A DNA stretch of 64,000 bases, from positions 1 through 64,000 of the forward strand of contig JALMLS010000355.1 of NCBI GenBank assembly GCA_038496445.1, written 5' to 3'. The DNA is from Trichosphaerium sp. ATCC 40318 (lineage: Eukaryota; Discosea; Flabellinia; Trichosidae). Below the pieces are notes generated by a model. The model was not told the origin of the DNA. It was given only the letters and a program-made list of their open reading frames with translations, and did not search any database. Numbering within the stretch: the first letter of the stretch is position 1; each line of letters starts with the position of its first letter. Made by a program: the position numbers and the translations under genes. This document shows, piece by piece, positions 35,120 to 46,806 of the stretch.

Positions 35120-35931
35120 AATTTCTAGAGATGCAGTGTCGTATAGTATCAATAGGTTAACTTGGACTTTGAAAGAGTAAGAAAAAGTCAAAAAGAAGCA
35201 CATTATGGACCGTTTATTAAACGTGTTCTGTTCGAATTCTGTTCGAAATTTTTTTTTGATGCTAACACTTAACTAACGGCTGGGCTTTTATTGAACGAAG
35301 TGCGGGTTCTTGTACTGAGGAAGTGAGCGGACCCAAAGGAACATCATAGGTGCCGTCCCACATTTTCGAACAGCTTTGGTATTCATTTAAGTTCTTCTCT
35401 TCGGAGTACAAGCAATATTCAAGCTCCCACAAGTCATGATATTACAATTCGTTCAAGGGAAACTTTCGAACATTGTTAAGTTCTTCTGGTTTTTTTTACA
35501 TCTTTTTTTCTTCTGGTTCGAATTTGTGTTTATCCTTGTTCACTATTTGTACTGCACAATACAGCGCCAATTAGATCTTAGGAAGGACATAGGGTCATCA
35601 TGCCTTTGTGGATATGACGTAACAATAGAAGAATGTAACAGAAAACCCACCGAAATTGAAATGCCTTAAACATACAATATGATAGATCGTGTGTGAAGCC
35701 CAATTCAAAGAGACGTTACCACCTGTCAAATGCATGTATAATATATTTTACCACTTTAGTGGCAAATCCTCTGGTTAACCAAAGACCAATATGTCCTAAC
35801 TAAACCTGTCATGACAACATTAACATTCCACAACAAAAAATACTAGATATTTACATCCATTTACCAAAAAACAAATGAGATCAAAAACAAAACAGTTGGT
35901 TGTTACCAACTATTTTCTTTACTAATTTTAT
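35120..35931. other. Gene-free stretch
   Basis: No supported gene. The frame at 35436-35669 begins with a Phe/Leu-rich run and looks like chance. Presumably the promoter of family X copy 2 and 3' flank of the MORN_2 copy. Confidence 0.4.
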
Positions 35932-36588
35932 TCAAACACTCTGAATTATTTGTACATTATTAGAATAGATACAATGATAGACCAGGACACCATTTTCATT
36001 CCACTCCCTGTACTCTCCTTCAAGTATATTGTTCACAAAAATAAAACACTCCTGCAATTGTCCGTTATCATGCCATACCTTGTACTCTCCATGCTTTTTT
36101 CCTCCAACGTAATTACCCTGCTCTGACAGCTTTCCATTTCTATACCAACACTTGTATTCACCTTCTTTTATGTCATTGACAAAGTGACAAAGTGCATACA
36201 AGGTACCATTGTCAAAAAAGTAGTTGTGCTCGCCATCACGTTTACCATTGGCATAATAGCATTGTTCGAGTAATTTACCATTACTACGCCACTTTTTATA
36301 CTCTCCATGACGTAATCCATGGCTCCAATAGATCTGTTGTACTATTTTAGACCGTTTAAATTCTTTTTTGATCCATTTCCCTTGTTTATTAAACTCGTCA
36401 TCAAACCTTGTTGTAACAGCTGTGTTTTTTGATAAACAAGGCCACTTTACATAAACATCATAGTCATAATCGACTATTGTAAACTGTAGCTCCAGTGGAA
36501 GTCTTAGAAGAAGACAATAGACAGTATTCATAAATGATAGTAACTTATTTGAATGAAGCAACAGAATTCGCAAGACTATTTCAACCAT
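35932..36588 (-). CDS. YwqK/MORN_2-type repeat protein, copy 2
   Basis: A single exon with an ATG start. The N-terminal LLLRLPLELQFTIVDYDYDV matches the LPLELQ motif of copy 1 (4591-5702) and may be an F-box-like helix pair. About six repeats of roughly 24 residues follow (NGKLLEQCYYANGKRDGEH, NGKLSEQGNYVGGKKHGEY, NGQLQECFIFVNNILEGEY), half the number in copy 1, then a short tail ending IIQSV. It lies between family X copies 2 and 3, all on the minus strand. Function unknown; the repeat forms a beta-solenoid scaffold. Confidence 0.7.
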   Translation of the reverse strand: MVEIVLRILLLHSNKLLSFMNTVYCLLLRLPLELQFTIVDYDYDVYVKWPCLSKNTAVTTRFDDEFNKQGKWIKKEFKRSKIVQQIYWSHGLRHGEYKKWRSNGKLLEQCYYANGKRDGEHNYFFDNGTLYALCHFVNDIKEGEYKCWYRNGKLSEQGNYVGGKKHGEYKVWHDNGQLQECFIFVNNILEGEYREWNENGVLVYHCIYSNNVQIIQSV

Positions 36589-36750
36589 GTGTTAAAATCA
36601 CGTGGGAGCTAAATAAGAGCTTGGACATAGTGAATCTTTAGATTACTCTAACTCCTACAAAACTAAGACCTCATAGGATAGTAACCTTATTCTTGCTTTG
36701 TCTATAACTAGTTTATTGTGACATCAACTTCACATTCACCGTTCTACCAT

Positions 36751-38017
36751 TTATTGTCTTAGTGAAAAGTCATCGACTTTATCATACGCAGTTATAGATA
36801 ATAACGAATCCTACAAAGCAACAAATAAGATCAGTGTGGTGTACTTTCAAAAATGGTGTTGTGCTGATGTTTACCTTGTTTTTTAAAGCAAGTTCAATGA
36901 CATCACCAACATCACCATCATCTACAATACCAACCATAACTTTTCCTACTGGATGATAATACTCAAAATCCTTTAAATCGCGCCAATTTAGCTTTAAACA
37001 GCAATAGGTGTTGAACCACATAATATTTGCATCCGCTAGTAAACAAAATAAGCGTCGGTCATTCCATGACTTGTTAGGAACAAGAATGGTGTAATGGGGG
37101 CGTACTGTTTAACTTTAAAATGTAATTCTTGTTGTGGTATTTCAGTAAAACATCACAAGTTGGCTTTAGAAGCTTTGGAGGTGTGCCGCTCATGGTCGCA
37201 ATATTTGGTGATGGTGCTAAAAAAATAGGTGCAGCGAATCCCAGCTGTTCTACTGTTGGTGAGCTTTGGACTGTTACAGGTGAACTGCCTATGTTTGTCG
37301 CATTTGGTACTGCATAAGAAAGAAATGAGCCAATTGATGGATTAGTTGAACGTATTAAACTTGTAGAGGGTGATGTCCTTTGACGTTGAGCTGGCCTTTG
37401 GGCTTCAGGTCTCTGATTTGGTTCTACACGTGCTCGTTTTGAGGTGTTTCTTGCTGTGGTTGGGACAAGGCTATTGTAGTCACCCAAATTGCAATCGCGA
37501 GACAAAGTTAGTATGGAACATACAATACTTTCATCTGTTTGATGTGCATTAAAGCCTTCAACATTTGAACAATCAGCAATGATGTCTTCCACCTCTCGTT
37601 GAATAGAAATCGAATAGCGTCTCAGCTTGGCTCTTAAAATATCACGTGTGACATCATGTCTCCAAGTAGTTGCCAAATGATCAAGCAATGCTTGCCTGTT
37701 TGCCCAAAAACTAATAAAGCAATTAGAAACTGGTTTATTGTAACGTGATTACTTTTTTTTTTCAAACTAACCGTTAGTTCACATGTTCATGTGTCGGTTA
37801 TTTTGTTATTTTGATTTTATTTTATACGCACGTTGTATTGGTCTGCCACACAGCACGTAAATCATTGGGATCTTGTAGGATGCGGAAAATATGTACCAAT
37901 AAATGTCCTTTGCCTTTGCCCCTTAGCCCATGTCAGATTTGAAGTTTTAACAACAAGTTTTATCAACAGCGAAACGTGCCTATTTCTTCTCCAATCCCTA
38001 GTTCGCTTAGCGCTCAT
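36751..38017 (-). CDS. Family X copy 3, unknown protein with PB1-like C-terminus
   Basis: Same exon plan as copy 2: start ATG 38015-38017 (MSAKRTRDWRRNRHVSL), GKGKGHLLVHIFRILQDPN near 37830-37925, LLDHLATTWRHDVTRDILRA near 37620-37700, DCSNVEGFNAHQTDE, the basic SKRARVEP, then CDVLLKYHNKNYILKLN and the exon IMWFNTYCCLKLNWRDLKDF, ending DSLLSITAYDKVDDFSLRQ at 36751. The linker between the basic patch and the PB1-like end is longer than in copy 2 (adds SPTVEQLGFAAPIFLAP). Nucleotide similarity to copy 2 remains high in exons and lower in introns, so the duplication is recent but not fresh. Confidence 0.65.
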
Positions 38018-38628
38018 AATTACCAGTTGCGTTTGGCGTCAACGAATGCTTCAGGATTTGTAGCAAAAACTGGTCAAACAACGAGCAATTAATTGCCCAC
38101 GACTTTTTTCAAATCTTTTGGTGTTGGCATGGATTAAGTTTTTTTGTTTGTTTTTCTTTAGTTTTAGGGTTGATGTTTATCCGCATCGCGGCACAAAAAT
38201 ATATGAACACGAGCCAGATGAGCATCACTCACGGTATTTTTTAGTAAAAGGCGAAAAAATAATACGTTCTGAGGATACTCCAGCAAGGTGAGAAAACGGT
38301 GAAAACCCAATTTCAAAATAGCATTTTCAAAAAAAAAAAGAGTGGTATACGTGTCACTGCTACGTTTAGCACTCAATAGCACTTAAAAGTACCCCTAGAT
38401 GCTACTACGGAACAAAGTTCCTGCAATGTGGAAAGATAGACAATCTTACGCTCTAAACTTGCTCACAAGGTGGTAAATACGCTGGCAGAGCACTTTGGGG
38501 TAGTACAGAACTTCAATATCTTGGGCTTAGAGAATGCAGAGTTTGTGCGCTCTCTCGCTTGGTTTTTCTTCGTTCTACACAGAACCCTACAAATTTAGAA
38601 GGACACAACTTGACTAAATTATTTAACA
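38018..38628. other. Intergenic with one orphan exon-like frame
   Basis: At about 38169-38286 (+) a frame reads VDVYPHRGTKIYEHEPDEHH and YFLVKGEKIIRSEDTP. It is bounded by a good acceptor (TTTAGTTTTAG) and donor (AG/GTGAGA). No partner exons are found on either side. It could be a relic of a lost gene. Confidence 0.35.
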
Positions 38629-39669
38629 ATGCAAGGACCAGTTATTGTAGGTCACCGAGGCGCTCGCGGTATCGTAGCCGAGAATACTCTCGCAAGTATC
38701 AAAGAGGGTTTGAAATACTCCCATCGTATCGAATTCGATGTGCATCTCACTAAAGACAACCACGTACATCATTTGCAGGGTTGAAAATACAAAATGTAAC
38801 AAATCACTATTATCAACCTCCATTTTACGCTATATACTCATATTGCTCTAGATTGTTGTTATTCATGACGACACAGTTGACAGAACAACTAATGGTAGTG
38901 GCAAAGTGGGTGATATGACACTAGAGGAGCTGAGGTGCCAGAATGCGCTAATAGACGCGAACTAATGTTAACGTTAGAAAATTAGACGCTGGCGAAAAAC
39001 AACCTGTACCAACGCTAATCGAAGTACTGGAAATTATTAAAGAACGCCCAGAGATACTGATTCACTTAGAACTGAAAGGTATGCAGTGTGAAAAAAATTG
39101 TAGTCTGTTTCGCGATTTTCTCTCCTTCTCACCAATGATCAAGGTGATGGAACCGCAAAACCATGTGTAGAGCTTGTAAAGAGCATGAAAATGGAAGATC
39201 AAGTACTTTACATAAGCTTCAAGCATGACATGCTTCAAACTGTTAAAAAGTTAAATGCTTCTCTTTCAATTGGACCGTTATTTAATAGAGACGTGACCAA
39301 CGAGTTGATAACGAAAGCAAAGGTACACGCTCCATAAAAAAATCTCGTTTCTTTTTTTTTTTGATTCAATCGTCGCTCTTGCGCTTCTTTAACGTACCAA
39401 ACTAACGTCAAACAGGAGATGGGTGCTATAGAAGTTGGTGTAAACCATACACGCTGGAATGAATCCTTCATGAAGCACGCAAAGTCTCTTGGTACAACTT
39501 GAACAATTATTTCTGTATTTTATAATTTTAACACCTCTCTTTAGGCTTAAAAGTACATTGCTATACGGTTAACGCTAAGGAAGATTTTGAAAAGTGTCTT
39601 ACGCTTGGTTACGATGGTATAGTAACGGATAGACCGGATGAACTTAAAGTATTTTTATCGTCAAAATAG
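38629..39669 (+). CDS. Glycerophosphodiester phosphodiesterase (GDPD family)
   Basis: Hydrolyses glycerophosphodiesters, such as deacylated phospholipids, to glycerol-3-phosphate and an alcohol. The ATG at 38629 opens directly onto [14 protein letters not shown], with the first catalytic His and Arg. AENTLASI and EFDVHLTKD (metal-binding Glu and Asp) follow, then after an intron [17 protein letters not shown] with the second catalytic His. Later landmarks: [18 protein letters not shown], and the C-terminal [11 protein letters not shown]. Six or seven short exons; about 245 residues, typical of compact cytosolic GDPDs. No signal peptide or membrane segment. A possible partner of the ELO gene next door in lipid metabolism, by position only. 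Confidence 0.9.
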
Positions 39670-39888
39670 TACCAATAAATATACTCTAGTAGTGGCTGGA
39701 TACCTTGCTTTAGTCTAGTGACTTGATTTGTAAATGTTGTGGGCTATATTAAGTAAGTTGTCGCTTAGTCACTCCAGTGTACAACTGTTCGAAGCAGTGT
39801 CTATCACTTCCGCCTAGTTTTTCACATACGTGTATTGTACGAGTGTTTTTGCGTTTTTCTCAGTTGTCATTAACTAGAGTTAGATAAT

Positions 39889-41279
39889 ATGGAAAACGTC
39901 GTAGATACACTCCAGTCTATATATGATTACGGTTTAGACTATCCCTGGTCTTTTAAGGGAGTAGGCATTCCACTTATTGATAGTATGTTTTGGCCGTCTT
40001 TAATTGCCGCGATAGTATATTTCCCGATCATTTTTGGGTTGAAAAGGTAAGTCTAGTCACTATAATACTAAAATTTGATAAACACTCTAAAAGCGACCGC
40101 ACGCGCTTACTCGTGCCTTGTCACGACTTTTACCAAAACAATTTCTTGGGGCATAACAGTGTGCCTGGATGGTTTACCATGATTCACCACGCTCCCATTA
40201 CACCTAAAATCCACCTTTGCTCGCTTTTAACTACAAATTTGGGAAAAATCGGATTAGCGCTTACAAACACCTTAGATATATGAGAGATCGCCAACCATTT
40301 CAACTGAAGGGCCTATTGGCTCTTTGGAATTTTTTACTAGCCGGGTTTTCACTTATCGCAGGGATTTACGTCGTACCAATGCTTCTAAATGTCGTCAGAA
40401 CAAAGGGACTAGAAACAGCCATCTGCGACACGACTTGTCATGATCATCCGGGAACATTTTGGGTTTTGCTATTTTGTTTCTCAAAGGTACGTTTTTTGAT
40501 CTATTTGGATAGCGTACAAAAAATCATTTTGCTAAAGGCGCACAAACAAGACTATTTTTTTTGAATTCAATTGTTCCCTGCTACTCGCGAGTAGTCAGTT
40601 TCTTTTCGCTATATTTTTCATTCCAAAACGCTAGTAGTTTGCTGTATGTTATCTAATGTTGTTAATTGTAGATTCCTGAGATGATAGACACCGTTTTCAT
40701 TGTCTTGAGAAAAAGACCTTTAATATTCCTTCACTATTACCACCATTTGATGACACACTGCTACTGTTGGTTTGCAAACATTTATACGACGCCAGACTCA
40801 TGCATTGGACACTGGTTCGCAGCAATGAATCTTATTGTACATACCATCATGTATACGTACTACGGTATGGCAAGCATGGGCGCAAGACCAACGTACGTCA
40901 AAAGGGATACCAAAAGAGTGCTTTTTGATAATTCTGACCAAAAAAATCTCAAAAAGGAGAAAAACTAACACAAAGTGATTTGTGACTTTTTTTGTGATCT
41001 TTTTTTTTCTCTTTTCTCCGCACGTTTTTCTTACTTTTTTATTTTAGGTGGGGTATAGTACTTACAGCACTTCAAATATCACAAATGGTTGTTGGTATAT
41101 GGACAGCTTGGATGAGTACAAAGTGTAAACCGTTCGACCCTTATGACAAAGTTTTCCTATTCACTTTTGGCATGTACCTCTCATACTTTTATCTCTTCAG
41201 CCAGCTATTCTATTCCAAGTATTTATCAAAAGATGATACACGACTGTCAAAACGTGTCAAAGGCTTGAAGGATCAGTAG
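39889..41279 (+). CDS. ELO-family very-long-chain fatty acid elongase
   Basis: 3-ketoacyl-CoA synthase of the ER membrane that condenses malonyl-CoA with acyl-CoA. Four exons (39889-40047, about 40277-40486, about 40672-40895, about 41049-41279). Signatures in order: SKIPEMIDTVFIVLRKRPL (intron inside), the HxxHH box as LHYYHH, MNLIVHTIMYTYYGM, then LTALQISQMVVGIW. Multiple hydrophobic helices (LIAAIVYFPIIFG, LLALWNFLLAGFSLIAGIYV). The tail ends with lysines (KRVKGLKDQ) but lacks a perfect KKxx motif. The sequence is closest in pattern to the ELOVL3/6 branch, which prefers saturated and monounsaturated C12-C16 substrates. Length about 275 residues, normal. Confidence 0.92.
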
Positions 41280-42172
41280 AGCCAAAAAAAAACAGTCAAC
41301 AAAAAAAAAAACCTGAATAGCCTTTATTTTATTTTTTTTCTATTTATATTTGGGTCTTGGGTTTAATCAATACGCATATCACTCGTCCAAATACAGGAAA
41401 AAATAAAACTTAACTTGTATACGCTATTGTGTTGGTTTTGGATTTAGAAGCATCCATCTTTACTCTACGTTGTAGTACATTATTGCGTGAAGCAAGTCAT
41501 CAACCTTAACGTCATTTTATCTTATGGCAATTTTGGCCAATTTACAACGCCACATGGCATACTATCCACCCATTTCCTCAGTATTAGGGCTACCGCTTTT
41601 GAAACTTCCTCCAGTGCACAGTAAAAAACGTATGTTAATCGAACTAATTTGGTATTTTTGCACAATAATTATTTTAGTGTTACTAAAAAAAACCGTTTAG
41701 GAACACATCGTGAAATTTCCTAACTCTAAGTCTTTATAAAACCGCTAGAACAGTTTAGTTCTTTGTGTGGCAGATCAGAGTTTGTGGATAGAATGAATAT
41801 GTTATTACTTGCTAATCGCTGTTTGAATTTTTTTTGAAATTACTTGTTTAATTATGACTTTACAGAATGTAAGTTGCCTTAAAATTGCACTATTATGAAT
41901 TAGCACTAAGCTCAGTTGTTAGAATGGTTTGCGAACATAGGTAGCCCTCGTGCGACTCTGTAAGCTATTCATCCATGTATCCTTAAGGAGTACTTAAACG
42001 TGATGAAAGCAGGAAGTCACGTGCGTGCTACAAGCTTAGCGTTATTCAAGTCAAATCCATGTTGTCTTTAACGGTTTGTTGTGATGTAGTTAGATAATCA
42101 AAGCACTAAAGAGGTTAAGTGTAGGAGTAGATAGGTTTACTTAGGTACCTTGCTAAATACCATTATTTCACG
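41280..42172. other. Intergenic with one small frame
   Basis: A 58-codon plus frame at 41524-41700 (MAILANLQRHMAYYPPISSV ... LIWYFCTIIILVLLKKTV) would encode a tail-anchored micro-protein with a C-terminal helix. An intron starting GTATGT near 41627 could alternatively remove the helix. Otherwise nothing is seen. Confidence 0.3.
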
Positions 42173-43513
42173 ATGGATACTCTATTTATTGAGCTGTTAG
42201 TAGAAGTATTGGAACATCTACCTTATGGGTGTATCTATAAAGCAAGTCAAGTAAATAAAGCGTTCTTGAAGGCCTCAAAAAACGAATTATTATGGCGACG
42301 GGCTTGTGTGCGTAGAGGATGGACAAAAAAAGCGACAGATGTGCGTCTGTACATGTATTTCGACATAAAAATACTAACAGTGCTCTAAAGCAATCTTGGC
42401 GCGTATACTTTATCAGAAGAGAGCAGAATTACCATAAATACGCCGATATTATTAAAATTGCCCGAGAACAATCACCTATGGCTTTAAACGATACCAGTAA
42501 ACCAAGAAATATCGTATACGATTCTAGTACACCTCCTAGGCACGAACGAGATGAGAAAATTAGATTTTAACGTTTCCAACTTCAGAGTTTTTTGACTTTT
42601 TGGTTTTTTTTTTTTGACTTTTTTTTGAGTTTAGGCAGGTCGTATGTTACAGTGGTGATATTATAAATGGTACACGGACTGATAGATCTTATCTTAAAAT
42701 TAAAGTATTGATGAATGTGCCCTTTGACGTGATTGTACGCGGTTGAACGCCGAAATTATCTTTTTTTTTTTGGTCACGTGACAACTTTTTCATTATTGCA
42801 GTTTGTTGACTTGTTATCGTTTTTTGTAACTTGTGTTTGATTTAATTATTAGGTATCGATTTTGAAGGATCCTACACAGAGAGCAAAGTGGGATAATACT
42901 CTATCTTTTGGTACAGTTATTTCAACACTAGATAATTGCAATCACATCGCTCATATGGTTTATTATGGTACTGGTTGGCTTCATTCTTTGATTATTTACT
43001 CAAGTCTATTGTTTTAATTAAAATATGCTATTAGGTATGCACGTACAAGAGGTTAGGAGCATTATATACGCAGACAATGGTAAGTATTACATCTACACTG
43101 TAGGTGGTTGAGCCAATGAAGTTGGATTTTGAAGTTTTTTTGAAATCTAAGCGATCATTTTTCGGAATGTAACTTAACTTTTCAAAGGGAAAACATGTTA
43201 CATTTGTGAACATTCGTTGAATGCTTCTTCTCCTGAGATACATGCATGCCTTGGGCTAGATATGGAAAATGAAATATGCAAGTATGGTTCAGGCAAGTCA
43301 TTTTTTATGAAGCTACTTCAATTTTTTTTACCTGTTACTCATGTATGGTTGTTAGGTTGGTGTTTCCATAATGTTGGTCCCAAAAAGACAAGCGTAACTT
43401 ATTGTATTCAAGTACTTGGAAATCAAGGGTATTCAATGGCTATGTTTGTTAATATACGGATACGAGTACTTAGTGCACTTGAACGTTATTGTATTTCCAA
43501 AATTGTAAAATAG
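42173..43513 (+). CDS. F-box/START-domain protein A
   Basis: The N-terminal exon carries an F-box: LFIELLVEVLEHLPYGCIYK, then ASQVNKAFLKASKNELLWRR. After introns the chain enters a START (StAR-related lipid transfer) domain: YLKIKVLMNVPFDVIVR, VSILKDPTQRAKWDNTLSFG, NCNHIAHMVYYG, MHVQEVRSIIYADN, and a final exon with KKTSVTYCIQVLGNQGYSM. F-box links to SCF ubiquitin ligase and START binds a lipid or sterol, so a lipid-responsive ligase adaptor is a reasonable inference. The exon junction near 42570-42660 is unresolved, since the frame stops at 42570 unless an intron begins earlier. Paralogue: 53636-54908. Confidence 0.7.
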
Positions 43514-44371
43514 ATCTATAACTTCTACTGTTTTTCCTTCATCACAATTATGTAACAGTTGTTTATTGCTCACATGAACCATAGACACTATACCCGGTAA
43601 ACTATAGTGATTGAAAATAGTAAAGTCTTGTGAATAGCTATGACTTTAGTGTGCGGATAGTAGTGACATTTATTCTTTGGTACTTACTTTTGTCAATACA
43701 ATTACAAATTGGGGTTGTTTTGAATACTTCCAAATTCTTGTGTCACGTTAGTACTCTTGAGATAAATAAAACGAATACCATATAGCGCTTTGATTCCCTC
43801 ATCTGTTATTTGGATTCCTTCAAGTAGATAGTGTGTCACCTGTCGACTTTCATTTAAAACAGGTACATTTTTTGGACAAGAGGATAAAATTTTGAGTTTT
43901 CTAGGCGCCTACAATCACTTAAACCCTTTTGTTGCTAAGAATTGGTACGTAATTGGCTGTTCTACGGGAAGTTGCCAATCAAATCGCCGTGACTGTCCGA
44001 GCTATATGTAAGCGCTTCCACATAGGCTTAAACGCTTTGTTTAACACCATGTACCAAGTGTGAAAGTACGAAAGTTTATAACTACGGTATGCACAATAAT
44101 TTATTTTCCCTCAGGATGGGACATTTTATCTCACCAAATTTGATGAAAACTCGCAAAAAATCGGCCAAATAGTTGTGTTTTGTATTTCTTTTGAAAACTC
44201 GTGCTCACTTTCGGTGTAATAATTTCAACGTTTAACGTTTAAAAAAGCATCAAACACGCGTTTATTACGTAGGTTAGAACATGTTACCAAAAATGTCGCG
44301 AAATTCACAAAAAAAGCGGACAAACGTTTTGGCCATCTCTTCTTTTCAAAATTGGCTCGTAAACAACTCAT
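43514..44371 (-). pseudogene. Relic of VHT-type LRR gene within a gene-poor stretch
   Basis: Only about 43690-43930 on the minus strand is informative. It reads LSDCRRLENSKFYPLVQKMY, a frame change, then VTHYLLEGIQITDEGIKALY and GIRFIYLKST. That is the same 24-residue LRR pattern as the relic at 18881-19330 (ITDEGVKALxGVHTIxL). There is no start, stops and frameshifts interrupt it, and no splice sites restore it. The rest of the stretch is non-coding and holds the P450 copy 2 promoter. Confidence 0.5.
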
Positions 44372-46443
44372 ATGTATCTTCTCCTTGTTGCGTTTGCCGT
44401 AGTTCCATTCATAGTAGCAGTATTGCTGTACACAAGGCATAAAGTACGTTAATGGATTCAACAGAAAAGAGCTTACTCCCGTCAGTTGTACCTCAACAAT
44501 AGACCTTGTAATGGACCTCCAGGCCTCCCAATCATTGGAACGCTGGCAACAGACTTCAAAAATAAAGAGAGGTATTTAGACTATCTGGGTGACCTCAAGG
44601 ATGAGGTAAGTACAAAAAAGAACATAGCTTTCTTAGTTGGCCTTCTTTTTTCCTAACACGTGTTGATGCTTACTATTAATAGTATGGCTCTGAAATATTC
44701 CTTTCAAATCTGTTTATGGAGGGTGTATTGTTGCTTCAACCAGAGGATGTAAAACATATACTCTACAGTAACAACAAAAACTATACAAGACAAGGTACGC
44801 ATAGGCACACTTAGCTATTGTTTTTGTAGTCTTTTGCTATCACTTAATGATTGCTCATGATGTCCGTAGGTATGAATAAGAATTACTTCTGGTTCAAGTG
44901 GCTTGGCGCAGGCATTTTCAATGCATGGGGAGCTAACTGGAAAGAACAGAGGTGAGCTCAAGAGATTGAAAAAAACCACTTACAATTTGTAGGAAAACAG
45001 CAAGACCTCTTTTTCATAAGCTTGTACTGAAAGAGATGATGCCTCAGTTTAGAGAAAACGCAAGAAAAGTGATAGATATACTTAACGATCATGTCAAATC
45101 AGGAAAGTCTATTGATATACAGGATTTATACTTTCGTTATACACTGGATACTTTTGGGAAACTCGGATTTGGTGAAGATCTCAATTCTCTTAGATCTAAA
45201 CCAGAGTTTGCCTCATGTTTTGACAAGACACAAGAGTTTGTGGCATCTTCTTTTACAAACCCATTCCTGATTGTACGTCCATAGACACCACTGCTTCTGA
45301 GCGCTAATTGTTGGTGTAGTACACAGGGAAAACTGAGTTTGAAAAGTGCATAGCGACTATAGAAAAGGCTGTTTATGGTTTCATTTCAGATAGAAGAAAG
45401 TTACCACGTGAAGAGTTATTAAAACGAAAGGTAACAATATGATTAGTGAACATTAAAGCCCAAATATTGCTTTGTCTTCAAGGCGTTTAAGCAAGTGTTT
45501 AATTGTGTTTTGTTAGGATTTGTTATCAAGATTTATGTGCCTACGGGACGACGATGGTGAACCTTATTCAGACAAATACCTCGTGATATTTTTATGAACT
45601 TCTTAATAGCAGGCAGAGGTAAGTTCCAGTGACAGTTCTCATACTTTTATGAGCTTTTTTGTGACCTCCTTTCTACAGACACTACAGCTGTATTGATGTC
45701 ATGGTTTACTTACTGTATCGCTCTCAATCCGAAGTGTTTAAAGGAAATAGAAAAAGAGATTGATATGAAGTTCCCAAACAACATTGAACCAGATAGCGCA
45801 GTGTACCAAGACATGCCTGTTCTCAGAAATGTATACTTTTAGTACACAATCTTCAGCTGCTTATCGTCTCATTAGACTATTCAAGAAACTCTGCGTATGT
45901 ATCCTCCAGTACCACTAAACGGAAGATTTGCGATCAATGACGATGTTCTTCCAAGTGGTGTAAAGATCAAAGCGGTACGCAAATCAAGAGTACACTCTGT
46001 ATACAATAGTTTGAAGTTGACGTATTTTATAGGGTTTGAGAGCCCGCACGTGTACATATTTAATGCACCGTGACAAAGAGTGGTGGAGTGAACCAAATAC
46101 TTTCAAGCCAGGTAAACCATTAACACATGATGGATTGTTTATTAACGAACTCTGTTTATAGAACGTTGGGAAGACCCTAATCTATTAAAGCATCCGTTTC
46201 AGTTTGTACCTTTCCACGCAGGTCCACAAATATGTATGACATTTACTGAAACATGTGACAGGATTTTAAGATTTGTTTAGGCTTAGGGAAAGGTTTGGCT
46301 TTGATGGAAGCAAAGACACTTCTTATAATGATATTTCAAAGATTTAAAATACAGTTATCACCTGAGCATCTAGTTGTACCTAAAGCGAAAGTAATCCTAT
46401 TCTCAAAAACAGGTATCAAAGTTAATGTTAGCAAAAGACTTTA
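44372..46443 (+). pseudogene. Cytochrome P450, copy 2, with one frameshift
   Basis: Same exon plan and close protein match to copy 1 at 14493-16678. Landmarks: anchor MYLLLVAFAVVPFIVAVLLY; NGPPGLPIIGT; WFKWLGAGIFNAWGANW; FRYTLDTFGKLGFGEDL; I-helix AGRDTTA across an intron near 45620-45680; ETLRMYPPVP; ERWEDP; haem loop FHAGPQICLGKGLA with Gln in place of the usual Arg; stop 46441-46443. Compared with copy 1, one base is missing near 45580-45582, after DKYL, so the frame hits TGA within a few codons and the haem-binding half is lost. Everything downstream is intact in the shifted frame. That means either a very young pseudogene or an assembly error. Confidence 0.8.
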
Positions 46444-46806
46444 GAATAATAAAGACACCATGCTGTGTTCAAGCTATTTCGAACTGAGTGCTTTAAGTGA
46501 TATGTCAAGATATGGCTTAAAAGTAAACGATCTAATCCTTGTTCAGTTTCCTTAGCCCTTGTATTTGTATCATTTTCTTTTCGTTGTCAAAAACTTTCAT
46601 CAAAAATCCAGATTGACTGATAAGGAAACTCTTTGAATACTGGCCAGGTCGATGCGCTACAAACTCGAAAACAGCTACCCAACATTACGGTCTTAAACGT
46701 AGACATAGACTTAATAGACAAAACATTCATTCATTCCTAATACTTGTTATTGGCTTTAGTACTACAAGTAGTTATGTACAATATATTTTTTATTTTTGGT
46801 TTGGGT
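46444..46806. other. Convergent intergenic region
   Basis: 3' flanks of P450 copy 2 (plus) and the WYxVS gene (minus). Nothing else seen. Confidence 0.4.

Noticed and set aside
35436-35669. 77-codon plus frame with hydrophobic start
   Set aside because: The Phe/Leu run comes from poly-T; the remaining part has no match or splice context.
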